In this document: positions 38,270 to 46,248 of the stretch, piece after piece
Layout: each line of letters begins with the position of its first letter
Position numbering within the stretch: the first letter of the stretch is position 1
Virus record (IMG/VR): IMGVR_UViG_3300003885_000022
Coordinates: 1-46,248 of that record
Length of the DNA stretch: 46,248 nt
DNA from: a virus
Direction: 5' to 3' (one strand)
Notes under the pieces: model-generated
Databases searched by the model: none
What the model saw: only the letters and a program-made list of their open reading frames with translations
Told to the model about the DNA's origin: nothing
Translations under genes and position numbers: made by a program

Positions 38270-38789
38270 TTATCTTGATCTAGGCGATTGGAATTTTATC
38301 TGTGATGTGTGCGGATTTAAGTTCAAGGCCTCCGAGGGTCGTCGTCGTTGGGATGGGGTGTATGTTTGCCGCCAAGACTTCGAATACCGCCATCCACAAG
38401 AGAAACGACGCCCCATTCGGGATGATATGTCGGTCGAATGGACTCGCCCGGAAGATACCGTCGATAAGTTTTTAATCAATAATTACACCGGGATTTTGTC
38501 CACCACCGACATTAACAATGATGTCGGTGACACGGATACCGCACTGCTCCCTGATAGCAGCAAATATACCCAAATCTACACGACCCCCATCACCGCTAAT
38601 CGTGTTGTCACGCTGTCAACGGTGGGCGCAATCAATACCTCGGCGTTCAGAATTGCACAGGTCGCCAGTGTGGCGTTCACCATCGATGTCGGCGGCTTAC
38701 GATTCATCCCCGCCAATACGCCAGCGGTGGTCGATGTGCAATTTGACGGCAATGCATGGGTGGCAGTGGACTACGGTATTTTGATCTAA
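38256..38789 (+). CDS. Zinc-ribbon virion-region protein (177 aa)
   Basis: Residues 14-45 (FICDVCGFKFKASEG, RRRWDGVYVCRQDFEYRHPQ) have three of the usual metal cysteines with a histidine and are shared by a family of phage proteins near head-completion genes. The C-terminal half (about 90-175) is beta-rich and resembles fibre-tip domains (RVVTLSTVGAINTSAFRI, FTIDVGG). It is perhaps a head-fibre or neck protein. Confidence 0.6.
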   Translation: MGQADYLDLGDWNFICDVCGFKFKASEGRRRWDGVYVCRQDFEYRHPQEKRRPIRDDMSVEWTRPEDTVDKFLINNYTGILSTTDINNDVGDTDTALLPDSSKYTQIYTTPITANRVVTLSTVGAINTSAFRIAQVASVAFTIDVGGLRFIPANTPAVVDVQFDGNAWVAVDYGILI

Positions 38790-38856
38790 AAGTCAACCTT
38801 TAAACAGAACTCCAATAGGTCGTCAGCAGTTGACTACCTAACCCTTTGCGAAAGAA

Positions 38857-38871
38857 TGCCGAATTTCGGCA
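38857..38871. repeat. Perfect palindrome upstream of adaptor gene
   Basis: TGCCGAATTTCGGCA is a 7-bp perfect inverted repeat around a single base, in the 117-bp gap before the adaptor gene. No T-run follows. It may be an mRNA hairpin or protein-binding site. Confidence 0.5.
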
Positions 38872-38906
38872 ATCTTCGCCACCCTTTGAGGATTAGAAAG
38901 CACCCC

Positions 38907-39611
38907 ATGGCGACTTCTGGCTCTACAGACTTTCAAACCAATAAAATTAATATGATCACCGGAGCCTATGAATTGTGCCGGGTGATTGACCCCGGGGAGG
39001 CCTTAGCCGATTCATTGGTCAACTCGGCCTCGAATGTCCTTAATCGGATGTTGAAGTTTTGGCAGACCTTTGGGTTATCGCTATGGGCCATTAAGCGGGG
39101 GTCGATTGTCTTAACTCAAGGCACCCAGTCTTATACATTAGGCCCGGCCGGAACCGGTTTTAATGAGCGACCTTTACGCCTGGTAGAGGCTTTTTATCGC
39201 GATGGGGTGAATGACACGCCGTTGGAATTAATCAGCCGTGAGGAGTATTGGCATTTAGGCGACAAAAGCATTGAAGGCATTCCCAATGAGTTGTATTACG
39301 ATCCCCAATTAACGTTAGGCGTGCTGTATGTGTTTAACCCCGCCGATGCCAATATTGCCGGTAACACCATCGAATTGGTCTACCATCGACCCTTTGAAGA
39401 CATGGACAGCAATGTGGATGACTTCGATTTCCCGGTCGAATGGGAGGAGGCGATTGAATTCAATTTAGCCTTGCGTTTAGCGCCGCGTAATGGCGTTCCT
39501 GGCCGTCGAATCAGTCAACTGAGGTTACAGGCGCGGGAGACCCTGGAAGAGGTGAGAGGCTGGGATACCGAAAATGTATCAACCTATATCCAGCCGCAAT
39601 TCCATCGATGA
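38907..39611 (+). CDS. Head-tail adaptor / gp4-like tail accessory factor (234 aa)
   Basis: The sequence from MATSGSTDF onward, with MITGAYELCRVIDPGEALADSLVNSASNVLNRMLKFWQ and a later IELVYHRPFEDMDSNVDDFDFPVEWEEAIEFNLALRLAP, is typical of P22 gp4-like proteins that sit under the portal. I chose the ATG at 38907. The in-frame ATG at 38856 lies in the palindrome and adds an unlikely basic leader. It overlaps the gp10-like gene by four bases. Confidence 0.8.
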   Translation: MATSGSTDFQTNKINMITGAYELCRVIDPGEALADSLVNSASNVLNRMLKFWQTFGLSLWAIKRGSIVLTQGTQSYTLGPAGTGFNERPLRLVEAFYRDGVNDTPLELISREEYWHLGDKSIEGIPNELYYDPQLTLGVLYVFNPADANIAGNTIELVYHRPFEDMDSNVDDFDFPVEWEEAIEFNLALRLAPRNGVPGRRISQLRLQARETLEEVRGWDTENVSTYIQPQFHR

Positions 39612-41008
39612 AGATTTCCTTTGGCGAACAGGCCTATGCCGCTCGATCATTGGGGGCGAATGCGCAGGAGTTAATTAATCTCTTTCCCGAAGCCAACCCC
39701 CCTCATTCCAAAGACACGATCATCACCTACCCCACCCCCGGCACGAAGATATTTATTGAGATTGGCACCGGCCCCATTCGAGGCATGATCGAGTTTAACG
39801 GTAAGTTGTATGCCGTGAGTGGTGAGGAATTCTATCAGATTGATTCGGGCGGGTTGTCGAGCTTATTGGGGACGGTCAAAGGCACCGCTAGAGTGTCAAT
39901 GGCGCGCAATGATCTGGAGATAATGGTCGTCAACGGCAAAGAGGGTTACACCTATTCGGTTGCCAATGGCTTTGCGCAGATTGTCGATAATGATTTTGTC
40001 GCCGCCGATACCGTCGCATTCCAATCCAAACGGTTTATTGTGCCGAGAAAGGGGACGAATCAGTTCTATATCAGCAATGCTTTTGATGGCAATACATGGG
40101 ACGGGTTAAATTTTGAGGTCGCCGATACTAACCCCGAGAATATCCTGGCCATTGTCGCCGATCATGCCGAAATTTGGGTTTTCCAGGAAAAGACCATTAC
40201 CGTCTGGCAATACAATCAGCAAGAGGCCAATTTCCCCTTCGCCGAATATCAATCCCGTACCGCCGAAAAAGGGTTGGGGGCTATCCATAGCGCGATCACC
40301 TTTCAAAACCATGTTTTTTGGTTGGGTGATGATCTCATTCTTTATGGGGCGATGGGGTGGCAACCCAATCGTATTTCGACCCATGCCATCGAGAAAGAAA
40401 TAGCGGGTTATCCGCAAACCGATGATTGCTTTGCCTATGGCTATATCGAGGAAGGCCATTCGTTTGTGGTGTTTGTGTTCCCCTCAGGGGATGCCACGTG
40501 GGTCTATGATATGACGGTCGCCAATCCTCACAATGCCTGGCACCAACGCCAAACGGGCTTAAGTGGTCGCCATATTGCCAATGCCCATGCGGTGGCGTTT
40601 AACCAACATTTTATCGGCGATTATCGTAATGGGGCGATTCATATTTTGAGCCTGGATTTATATACCGATAACAATCAAACCATCTTCCGTACCGCGACCA
40701 CCCCCGTCATTCACCAGGATCGCAAACGGATTTTCATGGATCGGTTGGAGATCGACATTGAAAGTGGGGTGGGGTTAACGACCGGGCAAGGTGAAAACCC
40801 ACAGGCCATGCTGACCTATTCCGACGATGGCGGACGGACCTGGTCAAAAGAGAAGTTCGCCTCAATGGGGAAAATAGGGGAATACACCACTCGCTTAAAA
40901 TTCCACAATCTAGGGTCATTTTATCAACGGATTTTTAAGTTAAGAATTTCCGATCCGGTTAGAACGGTGATTTTGGATGGTAATGGCTTATTGGAGATGG
41001 AAGACTAA
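39608..41008 (+). CDS. gp10-like packaged-DNA stabilisation / tail hub protein
   Basis: This 466-residue protein starts MKISFGEQAYAARSLGANAQELINLFPEA, and continues with TYPTPGTKIF and repeated beta-propeller-like segments (GMIEFNGKLYAVSGEEFYQI, FQSKRFIVPRKGTNQFYIS). This is the pattern of P22 gp10, which closes the portal after packaging and forms the tail hub. Length and position after the gp4-like gene agree. Confidence 0.85.
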   Translation: MKISFGEQAYAARSLGANAQELINLFPEANPPHSKDTIITYPTPGTKIFIEIGTGPIRGMIEFNGKLYAVSGEEFYQIDSGGLSSLLGTVKGTARVSMARNDLEIMVVNGKEGYTYSVANGFAQIVDNDFVAADTVAFQSKRFIVPRKGTNQFYISNAFDGNTWDGLNFEVADTNPENILAIVADHAEIWVFQEKTITVWQYNQQEANFPFAEYQSRTAEKGLGAIHSAITFQNHVFWLGDDLILYGAMGWQPNRISTHAIEKEIAGYPQTDDCFAYGYIEEGHSFVVFVFPSGDATWVYDMTVANPHNAWHQRQTGLSGRHIANAHAVAFNQHFIGDYRNGAIHILSLDLYTDNNQTIFRTATTPVIHQDRKRIFMDRLEIDIESGVGLTTGQGENPQAMLTYSDDGGRTWSKEKFASMGKIGEYTTRLKFHNLGSFYQRIFKLRISDPVRTVILDGNGLLEMED

Positions 41009-41544
41009 TGGTTCAAGTAGCGATACCCCATTCACGTATCCCCATATCGGACGGCAAAGGTAACGTTAATGATGACTGGCATAAATTCTTCTACTTTCTC
41101 TGGCAGCGTACCGGCGGTCACAATGATATGGTCGCGGATAATGACGAGTCCGAGAACGATGAGGTGGTCATTGATAGTCGGGTCTCTGTGTTAGGGGATC
41201 AGTTACGTGATTTGGAAATTGATGTTGAGCAGATCAATGATAACCGGTCTTTTATTAATGAATTGGAAGACAAAACGGTACTCAATGTTTTTACCATTAG
41301 TCAAGACACGAATCTCTTACCCAATTCAATCTACCTTTGCACCTCCACTTTAACCGCAACATTACCTGATGCCAGTGAGAATGAAGATGCCCAAATCTAC
41401 ATTAAAAACACCGGCACGGGCATTATTACCTTGCAGGGTGAAACGCCCAATGAGTTGATTGACGACACCCAAACGCAACAACTTACTGTCCAATACGATG
41501 CGGTATTAGTCGTGAGTGACGGGATTCAATTTTACGTTCTGTAA
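41008..41544 (+). CDS. Putative tail needle or fibre-connector protein (178 aa)
   Basis: The middle (residues about 45-95, with heptad-like SVLGDQLRDLEIDVEQI) is a coiled coil. The N-terminus has DDWHKFFYFLWQRTGG and the C-terminal half is beta-rich (TATLPDASENEDAQIYIKNTG). P22 encodes its needle gp26 at this position, but the sequence also resembles fibre-like proteins. The role is inferred. Confidence 0.5.
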   Translation: MVQVAIPHSRIPISDGKGNVNDDWHKFFYFLWQRTGGHNDMVADNDESENDEVVIDSRVSVLGDQLRDLEIDVEQINDNRSFINELEDKTVLNVFTISQDTNLLPNSIYLCTSTLTATLPDASENEDAQIYIKNTGTGIITLQGETPNELIDDTQTQQLTVQYDAVLVVSDGIQFYVL

Positions 41545-41561
41545 CTATTTTATAAAAACTA

Positions 41562-41741
41562 ATGAGCCACTTAAAAACCCCCGAGATCGTCACCGGTGCG
41601 CGGCGCTATGCCGTGGTGCAAGACGAGGCCAATTTGCAGATATTACAAGCCATTCTCGTTGAAATGAAGATGATGAACGTGCATCTTTCGATTTTAAGTG
41701 ATTTATCCATTGAGGCGTCTGACTTTGATCAATTGGATTAA
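41562..41741 (+). CDS. Small virion-region protein (59 aa)
   Basis: The frame reads GARRYAVVQDEANLQILQAILVEMKMMNVHLSILSDLS, a helical segment similar to small proteins found next to phage structural genes. It ends three bases before the first of the tandem paralogues. Its ribosome-binding site is weak. Confidence 0.55.
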   Translation: MSHLKTPEIVTGARRYAVVQDEANLQILQAILVEMKMMNVHLSILSDLSIEASDFDQLD

Positions 41742-41744
41742 CGA

Positions 41745-42317
41745 ATGAGTAACTTAATTAAAGATGGCAAGGGGCGAGGCTATCTGGCCGAGGTCACCCA
41801 AGACCAACGATTGCGCACCGAATCCACGATTCTAACCAATATGTATTCGGTGTCCATTGACGATCAGTTGGCTTTTTTCGCGACCACCGGCTTTGTCCCC
41901 TTAACTACCACGACCTCATTCAGTGGGGTGATGTATGTCAAAAACACCTCGGCAACCAAAAACTTACACATTGTGTTGGTCAGACCCAGTGAGGATGTGT
42001 TGACCGCCTGGAAGTTTATTGTCGGCCCCACCGGAGGAACGTTGATCAGTAATGCAGTGGCGGCAACGACCACCAACGCCAACGGAACCTCACCCCGAGG
42101 AGCCGACGCCTTAGTTTATCAAGGGGCCGATGGCGACACGGTGACCGGCGGGATTGAGGCGACCCACTTTTACTCGAACGTCGGTGGTAACGCCATTCAG
42201 TTAGATGGATCGGTCTTGTTACCCGTGAACGGCACGTTTGCCTTTGTCGCCAAACCCAGCGCAGTCGCGAATGTGAATATGACGCTGATGTTTTATTTTA
42301 ACGATAACCGGGTATGA
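41745..42317 (+). CDS. Tandem virion protein, copy 1 (190 aa)
   Basis: The N-terminus MSNLIKDGKGRGYLAEV is almost identical to that of the next gene, and the whole proteins align (GFVPLTTT, WKFIVGPTGGTL, LPVNGTFAFVAKPSA). They are beta-rich with no known catalytic motif. They may be fibre, decoration or neck-spike proteins. The repeat allows recombination between copies. Confidence 0.65.
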   Translation: MSNLIKDGKGRGYLAEVTQDQRLRTESTILTNMYSVSIDDQLAFFATTGFVPLTTTTSFSGVMYVKNTSATKNLHIVLVRPSEDVLTAWKFIVGPTGGTLISNAVAATTTNANGTSPRGADALVYQGADGDTVTGGIEATHFYSNVGGNAIQLDGSVLLPVNGTFAFVAKPSAVANVNMTLMFYFNDNRV

Positions 42318-42874
42318 GTAATTTAATTAAAGATGGCAAGGGACGGGGTTATTTAGCCGAGGTTAACAGTAAGCAGCGATTACGTACCGAATCGACCAAT
42401 TTAAGTAATCTTTTTACGGTCTCTCTCGAGGATGAAAGTGCCTTTGCCTTACCGACGGGCTTTGTCCCCTTAACCACTACCGGCAGTTATAGCGCGATAT
42501 TGTATGCCAACAATACCGCCACTAAGTCAATGCATATTTCGACCCTGACCTTAAGTTCTTCAGTGATTACGCAGTGGCAGTTGTTGGTGATGCCAACAGG
42601 GGGAACCATTACCTCCGGCACCTTACTTAAGACGGTTAATATTAATTTGGCCTCTGAGCGTGAAATTAATATCGATGGGCGTTTAGGCTTTGATGGGGCA
42701 ACCGCCACCGGGGGTGTGTTGTTGGGCAGCTTCACCACATTAGGCACCGGCCAATTAAAGATCGATGGGGCCATGATCGTCCCCCGCAATAAGTCGATCG
42801 TCTTATTGGCTAAACCATCGGCCGCCACGGATGTGAGTGCGGATTTATTCATTTATTTTGATATAGCGAGATAG
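42314..42874 (+). CDS. Tandem virion protein, copy 2 (186 aa)
   Basis: This is a duplicate of the preceding protein, with the first 16 residues identical and the remainder diverged (VPRNKSIVLLAKPSAATDV at the end). Its ATG overlaps the previous stop. Diversification after duplication is common in host-contact or surface proteins. Confidence 0.65.
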   Translation: MSNLIKDGKGRGYLAEVNSKQRLRTESTNLSNLFTVSLEDESAFALPTGFVPLTTTGSYSAILYANNTATKSMHISTLTLSSSVITQWQLLVMPTGGTITSGTLLKTVNINLASEREINIDGRLGFDGATATGGVLLGSFTTLGTGQLKIDGAMIVPRNKSIVLLAKPSAATDVSADLFIYFDIAR

Positions 42875-42877
42875 ACA

Positions 42878-43468
42878 ATGGGCTTAATTATTTCAGATGG
42901 GGAAGGCGGCGGCACCTCGGCCGGGGTTAACAAGGAAAATCAATTACTGGTGTTGGCGGTGGACCATACACAGCGTCATCACTTATCCCGTGTGTTTGGT
43001 GACGCCTATCAAATCATTGGTGAATTTGCCGCTGTCAATAATGCGACCCACACGGTATTACATGTCATCAACAACACCACCGCGAAGTTCTTTGTCGTCG
43101 ATAGTATTCGGGTTCAAACGGCGGGGTTAACCGGCGGCACAGCGCCTCCCGACCCAGCTACCTTTTTTGAGGTAGGTTTTGGGCGGACGGTGGCCAGTGG
43201 CGGCTCGATTGTCACTCCCGTCAACTTAAATCGTTCCAGTGGTCAGGCGGCCGATATTACCGTGGTGGACAATAACCCCACCATGGCGGGCACGTTTATC
43301 GCCTCGGACAAGTGGTATGTGTCGGGGGATGGGCAGGAACATTTCTATGATAAGGAGGAGGCCATCATTGTGGGGATTGGCAAGACGATGGAAATACGAG
43401 TAACCACCGATAATACCGCCGGTTCGGTCTACGCCAAGATTGGTTTTTTGATGGTCACCCCCAATTGA
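42878..43468 (+). CDS. Tandem virion protein, diverged copy 3 (196 aa)
   Basis: This begins MGLIISDGEGGGTSAGVNKENQL, comparable in layout to copies 1 and 2, and has HHLSRVFGDAYQIIGEF and SGDGQEHFYDKEEAIIVGIGKTMEIRV. The relationship is weaker, but order, size and beta-rich composition agree. Probably a structural surface protein. Confidence 0.6.
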   Translation: MGLIISDGEGGGTSAGVNKENQLLVLAVDHTQRHHLSRVFGDAYQIIGEFAAVNNATHTVLHVINNTTAKFFVVDSIRVQTAGLTGGTAPPDPATFFEVGFGRTVASGGSIVTPVNLNRSSGQAADITVVDNNPTMAGTFIASDKWYVSGDGQEHFYDKEEAIIVGIGKTMEIRVTTDNTAGSVYAKIGFLMVTPN

Positions 43469-43923
43469 TTAACGCCATCCTCATTGACCCGGCAACCAGC
43501 AAAAGTCTGGCCACGGTTTCCGCACAAGGCCATACCGTTTTAGTGATATCGACCATCCCTCAAATTGTGGGAACGTTCAAGAGTGTGAGCCGCACGTCAG
43601 CGGGAACGTCCGTCATTGTTCAACCACCCGGCGGCGGCGCGGTGATCATGACCGACATGATTGTTGCCGCAGAGAAAAAGAATTCGGCGGTCGTGACCTT
43701 ACGTTTTTCCGATGGGGTGGAGACGATTAATTTCTACCAGGGGAGTGTCACCGACGCCCCCATTAATTTCGGCATTGCCTTAGCGGGAAATTGGCTAGGT
43801 TGGCGTGATGCCAGGGTGGAATTGAATGTCAGTTCGAACAACGATGTCACGGTGTCAGTCGGTTATTACTTTATTCCCCAAGGCAAACAATTTGAGTTGT
43901 GGGATTCAGAACGTAATGGATAG
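43465..43923 (+). CDS. Virion-region protein (152 aa)
   Basis: A TTG start overlaps the previous TGA (TTGA). The protein opens INAILIDPATSKSLATVSAQGHTVL and has TLRFSDGVETINFYQG and VSVGYYFIPQGKQFELW, with beta-sandwich-like spacing. It probably belongs to the same surface-structure group. No domain name can be given. Confidence 0.6.
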   Translation: MINAILIDPATSKSLATVSAQGHTVLVISTIPQIVGTFKSVSRTSAGTSVIVQPPGGGAVIMTDMIVAAEKKNSAVVTLRFSDGVETINFYQGSVTDAPINFGIALAGNWLGWRDARVELNVSSNNDVTVSVGYYFIPQGKQFELWDSERNG

Positions 43924-43932
43924 GAAAACATA

Positions 43933-44271
43933 ATGGCCAGAACCCCCGTTGATATTATCCCGTCACAATCATTAACCACAGTGGCGGTGAATTATTACAC
44001 CGTCCCCAATGCAAAAACCGCCATCATTAAACGTATTTCATTCACTAACGTGTCAAGTGGGGTGGTCACGATTACTTTATACAAGGTGGGTTCGGGTGAC
44101 GCCCCGACCACAACCAACATTATCGCTAAGGAGAAACCCATCGACGTAAACGAAACGTGGAGTTGCCCCGATATTGAAGGCAAGGTGTTGGAGACGGGGG
44201 ATGCCATTCAAGCGTTGGCCAGTGCCAATACGGCGGTCAATATTGATGGTTCGGCGACGGAGGTGATCTGA
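43933..44271 (+). CDS. Virion-region protein (112 aa)
   Basis: This small beta-sandwich-like protein (YYTVPNAKTAIIKRISFTNVS, then VTITLYKVGSGD, AIQALASANTAVNIDGSATEV) is of a type seen in phage head or tail surface components. It overlaps the first ejection gene by one base. Confidence 0.6.
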   Translation: MARTPVDIIPSQSLTTVAVNYYTVPNAKTAIIKRISFTNVSSGVVTITLYKVGSGDAPTTTNIIAKEKPIDVNETWSCPDIEGKVLETGDAIQALASANTAVNIDGSATEVI

Positions 44272-45086
44272 TGGGATTTAGTCTGAGTGGGGCGTTAAAG
44301 GGTGGAATAACGGGCTTTATGGCCGGTGGGCCATTAGGGGCATTGGCAGGCGGAGCGGCCGGTGGATTCTTGGGTGGCAAGGCCGATGATGCCCGTGAGG
44401 ATGCCTTAAACAACGCCAACCGCGCCGGTCAAGCCGGTTACGCCCAATCCCGTCAGGAATTGATGGATTCGCGTCAGCGCATGGAAGGGTATACCCAGCC
44501 TTATCGACAATTCGGGGAAGGGGGCTTTGACCCTTATCAAAAGGCAATGCGGCGCTATGAAGATTTATTGCAGGGAAAGTTTGATTATAAACAATCACCC
44601 GGTTATCAATTTCGATTACGGGAGGGACTAAAGAGCATTGGCATTGCCGATGGGGAACCCAACCAACGTAATCTATCGGGGTCTCAATTAAAAGGCATTC
44701 AAGGGTATGCGCAAAACTTCGCCAGCCTCGACTATAACAATCAATACAGTCAATTTGCCAATGAACAGAATCGGCAATTAGGCTTATTGGAAAGTTACCG
44801 TGGCGGGGCGCAAAATCAAATCAACACGGGGATGCAGGCGAATCTGGCATTGGGGAACTATGATCAAAATGTCGCGCAACAACTAGGGCAACAGTCGATT
44901 GCATCGGGACGATTAGAAGGCAGTACACAAGGATTGTTAGGTCAGCAAAAGGCCAATAAGTACCAAGGGATTTTGAATGGACTCACCTCATTAAGCTCGA
45001 TGTTCGCGGGAGGTGGCGGTAGCCCAGGCGGTATAGGGGCAGGCGGTGAAGGCGGCATGATGGCAGATTTAGCGGGGGTATTTTAA
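44271..45086 (+). CDS. DNA ejection protein (P22 gp7-like) (271 aa)
   Basis: A glycine-rich hydrophobic N-terminus (GGITGFMAGGPLGALAGGAAG, residues about 11-31) precedes YTQPYRQFGEGGFDPYQKAMRRYEDLLQGKFDYKQSPGY, then a Q/N-rich helical region. Such proteins are injected with the DNA and help it cross the envelope. It is the first of three consecutive ejection-type genes on the circular map. Confidence 0.7.
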   Translation: MGFSLSGALKGGITGFMAGGPLGALAGGAAGGFLGGKADDAREDALNNANRAGQAGYAQSRQELMDSRQRMEGYTQPYRQFGEGGFDPYQKAMRRYEDLLQGKFDYKQSPGYQFRLREGLKSIGIADGEPNQRNLSGSQLKGIQGYAQNFASLDYNNQYSQFANEQNRQLGLLESYRGGAQNQINTGMQANLALGNYDQNVAQQLGQQSIASGRLEGSTQGLLGQQKANKYQGILNGLTSLSSMFAGGGGSPGGIGAGGEGGMMADLAGVF

Positions 45087-46246
45087 TGGCACTCGAAGAT
45101 ATCATGACTCAAATTGTTGAGGACGGACGCAAGGCCGCCGATCCGATGGAGTTTATAAAACAGCAGCAGGCGGTGCAGCAACTGGGCGCGCAACGTCAAT
45201 TACAACGCCAACGCCAGCAGCAGGCGGACAATCAACAAGCCGCGTTTGAGTTAAACAAACAACAAGAGTTAAAGAAGATTCAGCGCCAGGATGCCTTTAA
45301 TGCCATCCAAAAGAATTCCGCCACCTCAGAAGAATTTATTACCAATCTCACCGAGGGGGGGTTTTTAGAAAAGGCGCAAGCATTCAAGGCGCAGGACGCA
45401 AAGGTCAAGAAAGATTTGGCCGGTTATTCAAAGGAAAATCGTATCCAGCTCACCACCGACATGCAGCGGATGGCGTCAATGGCCGAGACCTGGGATAGTC
45501 AGGAAACGTATCAAGCGGGACGCGCCTTGTTTGCCCGCATGTTTCCCGATTCTGAATTGGACGATGATCTACCGGATGAGTGGAGTCCTGAGCTGACGGA
45601 CTCTTTAAAGGCGATGGGCAAGACGGCCTTTGAAAGCTGGAAACAAGATAACGCCAAAACCAAGGCAGATTTAGCCCGAAGACGGGTTGAGGCGACCGAG
45701 GCCGGGTTAGACATTCGTCGCCAAGAACAAAAAGACCGGGACTATCGCACCAACATTAAAACCACCACCGGCCTGCGCAAAGAATACACCATCCAAACCA
45801 AGGAAATTGCGGGGGCACTGAGTAAGATTGAGCAGGCCGAACGGGCATTAGAGAGCAATACGCCATTGGATGCAAAAATGGCGCAAGCGCTACTGTCTCA
45901 GTTAGCCAATTCGAAAGTACGTGCCTTGGCCGAGTTAGCGCAATATAAAAACTTTGGCACGTTATGGGGACGTATTACCGGAGGATTATCTAAATTTGTG
46001 TTAGGTCGATACAACCAGACGCAAGTTCGTCAAGCATTGGGTTCGCTTAGTGAACTAAAGACCATGTACCAATCGATGGAAGTGGAAAGTAAAGGCTATT
46101 TCCGCTACCTGGCCTCCAAAGGCAAGGTCGATTCCCATTCTGTCGCGCCGTATAAAGACCCCGATGATATCTTTTCCAACAAGTACTTGAGTGATGAGCA
46201 GAAGGTTAAGATTGCCGAGGACGTTTTCCCTGAACAGTTTAAATAG
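45086..46246 (+). CDS. Second DNA ejection protein (P22 gp20-like) (386 aa)
   Basis: This is a helical, glutamine-rich protein with QRQLQRQRQQQADNQQAAFELNKQQ early on and long charged helices after it. It follows the gp7-like gene with a one-base overlap. Its stop lies two bases from the window end and is repeated at 87-89, from which the third ejection gene follows after 8 bases. Assignment rests on composition and order. Confidence 0.65.
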   Translation: MALEDIMTQIVEDGRKAADPMEFIKQQQAVQQLGAQRQLQRQRQQQADNQQAAFELNKQQELKKIQRQDAFNAIQKNSATSEEFITNLTEGGFLEKAQAFKAQDAKVKKDLAGYSKENRIQLTTDMQRMASMAETWDSQETYQAGRALFARMFPDSELDDDLPDEWSPELTDSLKAMGKTAFESWKQDNAKTKADLARRRVEATEAGLDIRRQEQKDRDYRTNIKTTTGLRKEYTIQTKEIAGALSKIEQAERALESNTPLDAKMAQALLSQLANSKVRALAELAQYKNFGTLWGRITGGLSKFVLGRYNQTQVRQALGSLSELKTMYQSMEVESKGYFRYLASKGKVDSHSVAPYKDPDDIFSNKYLSDEQKVKIAEDVFPEQFK

Positions 46247-46248
46247 GA
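46158..46248. repeat. Terminal direct repeat, right copy
   Basis: This is identical to bases 1-91 and includes the end of the second ejection gene. See the left copy for interpretation. Confidence 0.95.

Noticed and set aside
44317-44598. 93-codon minus-strand frame rich in His, Arg and Pro
   Set aside because: Composition is that expected from reading the Gly/Ala-rich ejection gene in antisense.

Overview
The window is the complete or near-complete genome of a temperate, short-tailed (P22-like podovirus) phage, opened inside a structural gene. Bases 1-91 are repeated exactly at 46158-46248, so the unit is 46,157 bp and closes into a circle (assembly overlap of a circularly permuted molecule, or terminal redundancy). 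The portal, scaffold, coat, gp4-like adaptor, gp10-like stabiliser, gp7/gp20/gp16-type ejection proteins and right-handed-helix tailspike form a P22-style virion set. A tyrosine integrase, an AlpA-type excisionase candidate and two Arg tRNAs indicate lysogeny. The host is not identifiable from sequence alone; a type I-F CRISPR-repeat look-alike suggests a gammaproteobacterium.

Layout: (a) 1-5073 (+), ejection protein and tailspike. (b) 5070-7003 (-), a compact operon of small unknown and zinc-binding proteins, then tRNA-Arg(TCG) and tRNA-Arg(ACG). (c) 7004-8842, repeat-rich putative att region, integrase, excisionase candidate. (d) 8941-10834 (-), leftward early operon with a 3'-5' exonuclease and an SSB-like protein. 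(e) 10835-11046, divergent control region. (f) 11047-16610 (+), replication operon: DUF4373-type initiator with ori-like repeats, DnaB-like helicase, RusA-like resolvase nested with another gene, and a Q-like antiterminator, followed by a possible late promoter and leader terminator. (g) 16596-20889 (-), AT-rich accessory operons controlled by two promoters that share one operator; they hold a pentapeptide-repeat protein, membrane and secreted proteins, a DUF1456 protein and many unknowns. The leader at 20427-20655 contains a solitary type I-F CRISPR-repeat-like unit. (h) 21059-28699, terminase small subunit, a repeat-rich gap, a frameshifted PAPS-reductase-family gene, an antisense block of three AP2-like paralogues plus a YkgJ-like protein, and terminase large subunit with a LAGLIDADG intein. 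(i) 28662-29732 (-), sulfotransferase (frameshifted at a C10 tract) and a DUF4262 protein. (j) 29790-46246 (+), portal, GroES-like co-chaperonin, scaffold, an antisense cluster of small genes (33082-34792), then coat, head-fibre-like, tail and ejection genes.

The most interesting points are: the solitary I-F repeat unit, a candidate RNA anti-CRISPR; the shared operator in two accessory promoters; homopolymer-tract frameshifts in two sulfur-related genes; the RusA overlap; and the antisense islands in the morphogenesis region. No endolysin and no classical CI-type repressor could be recognised.
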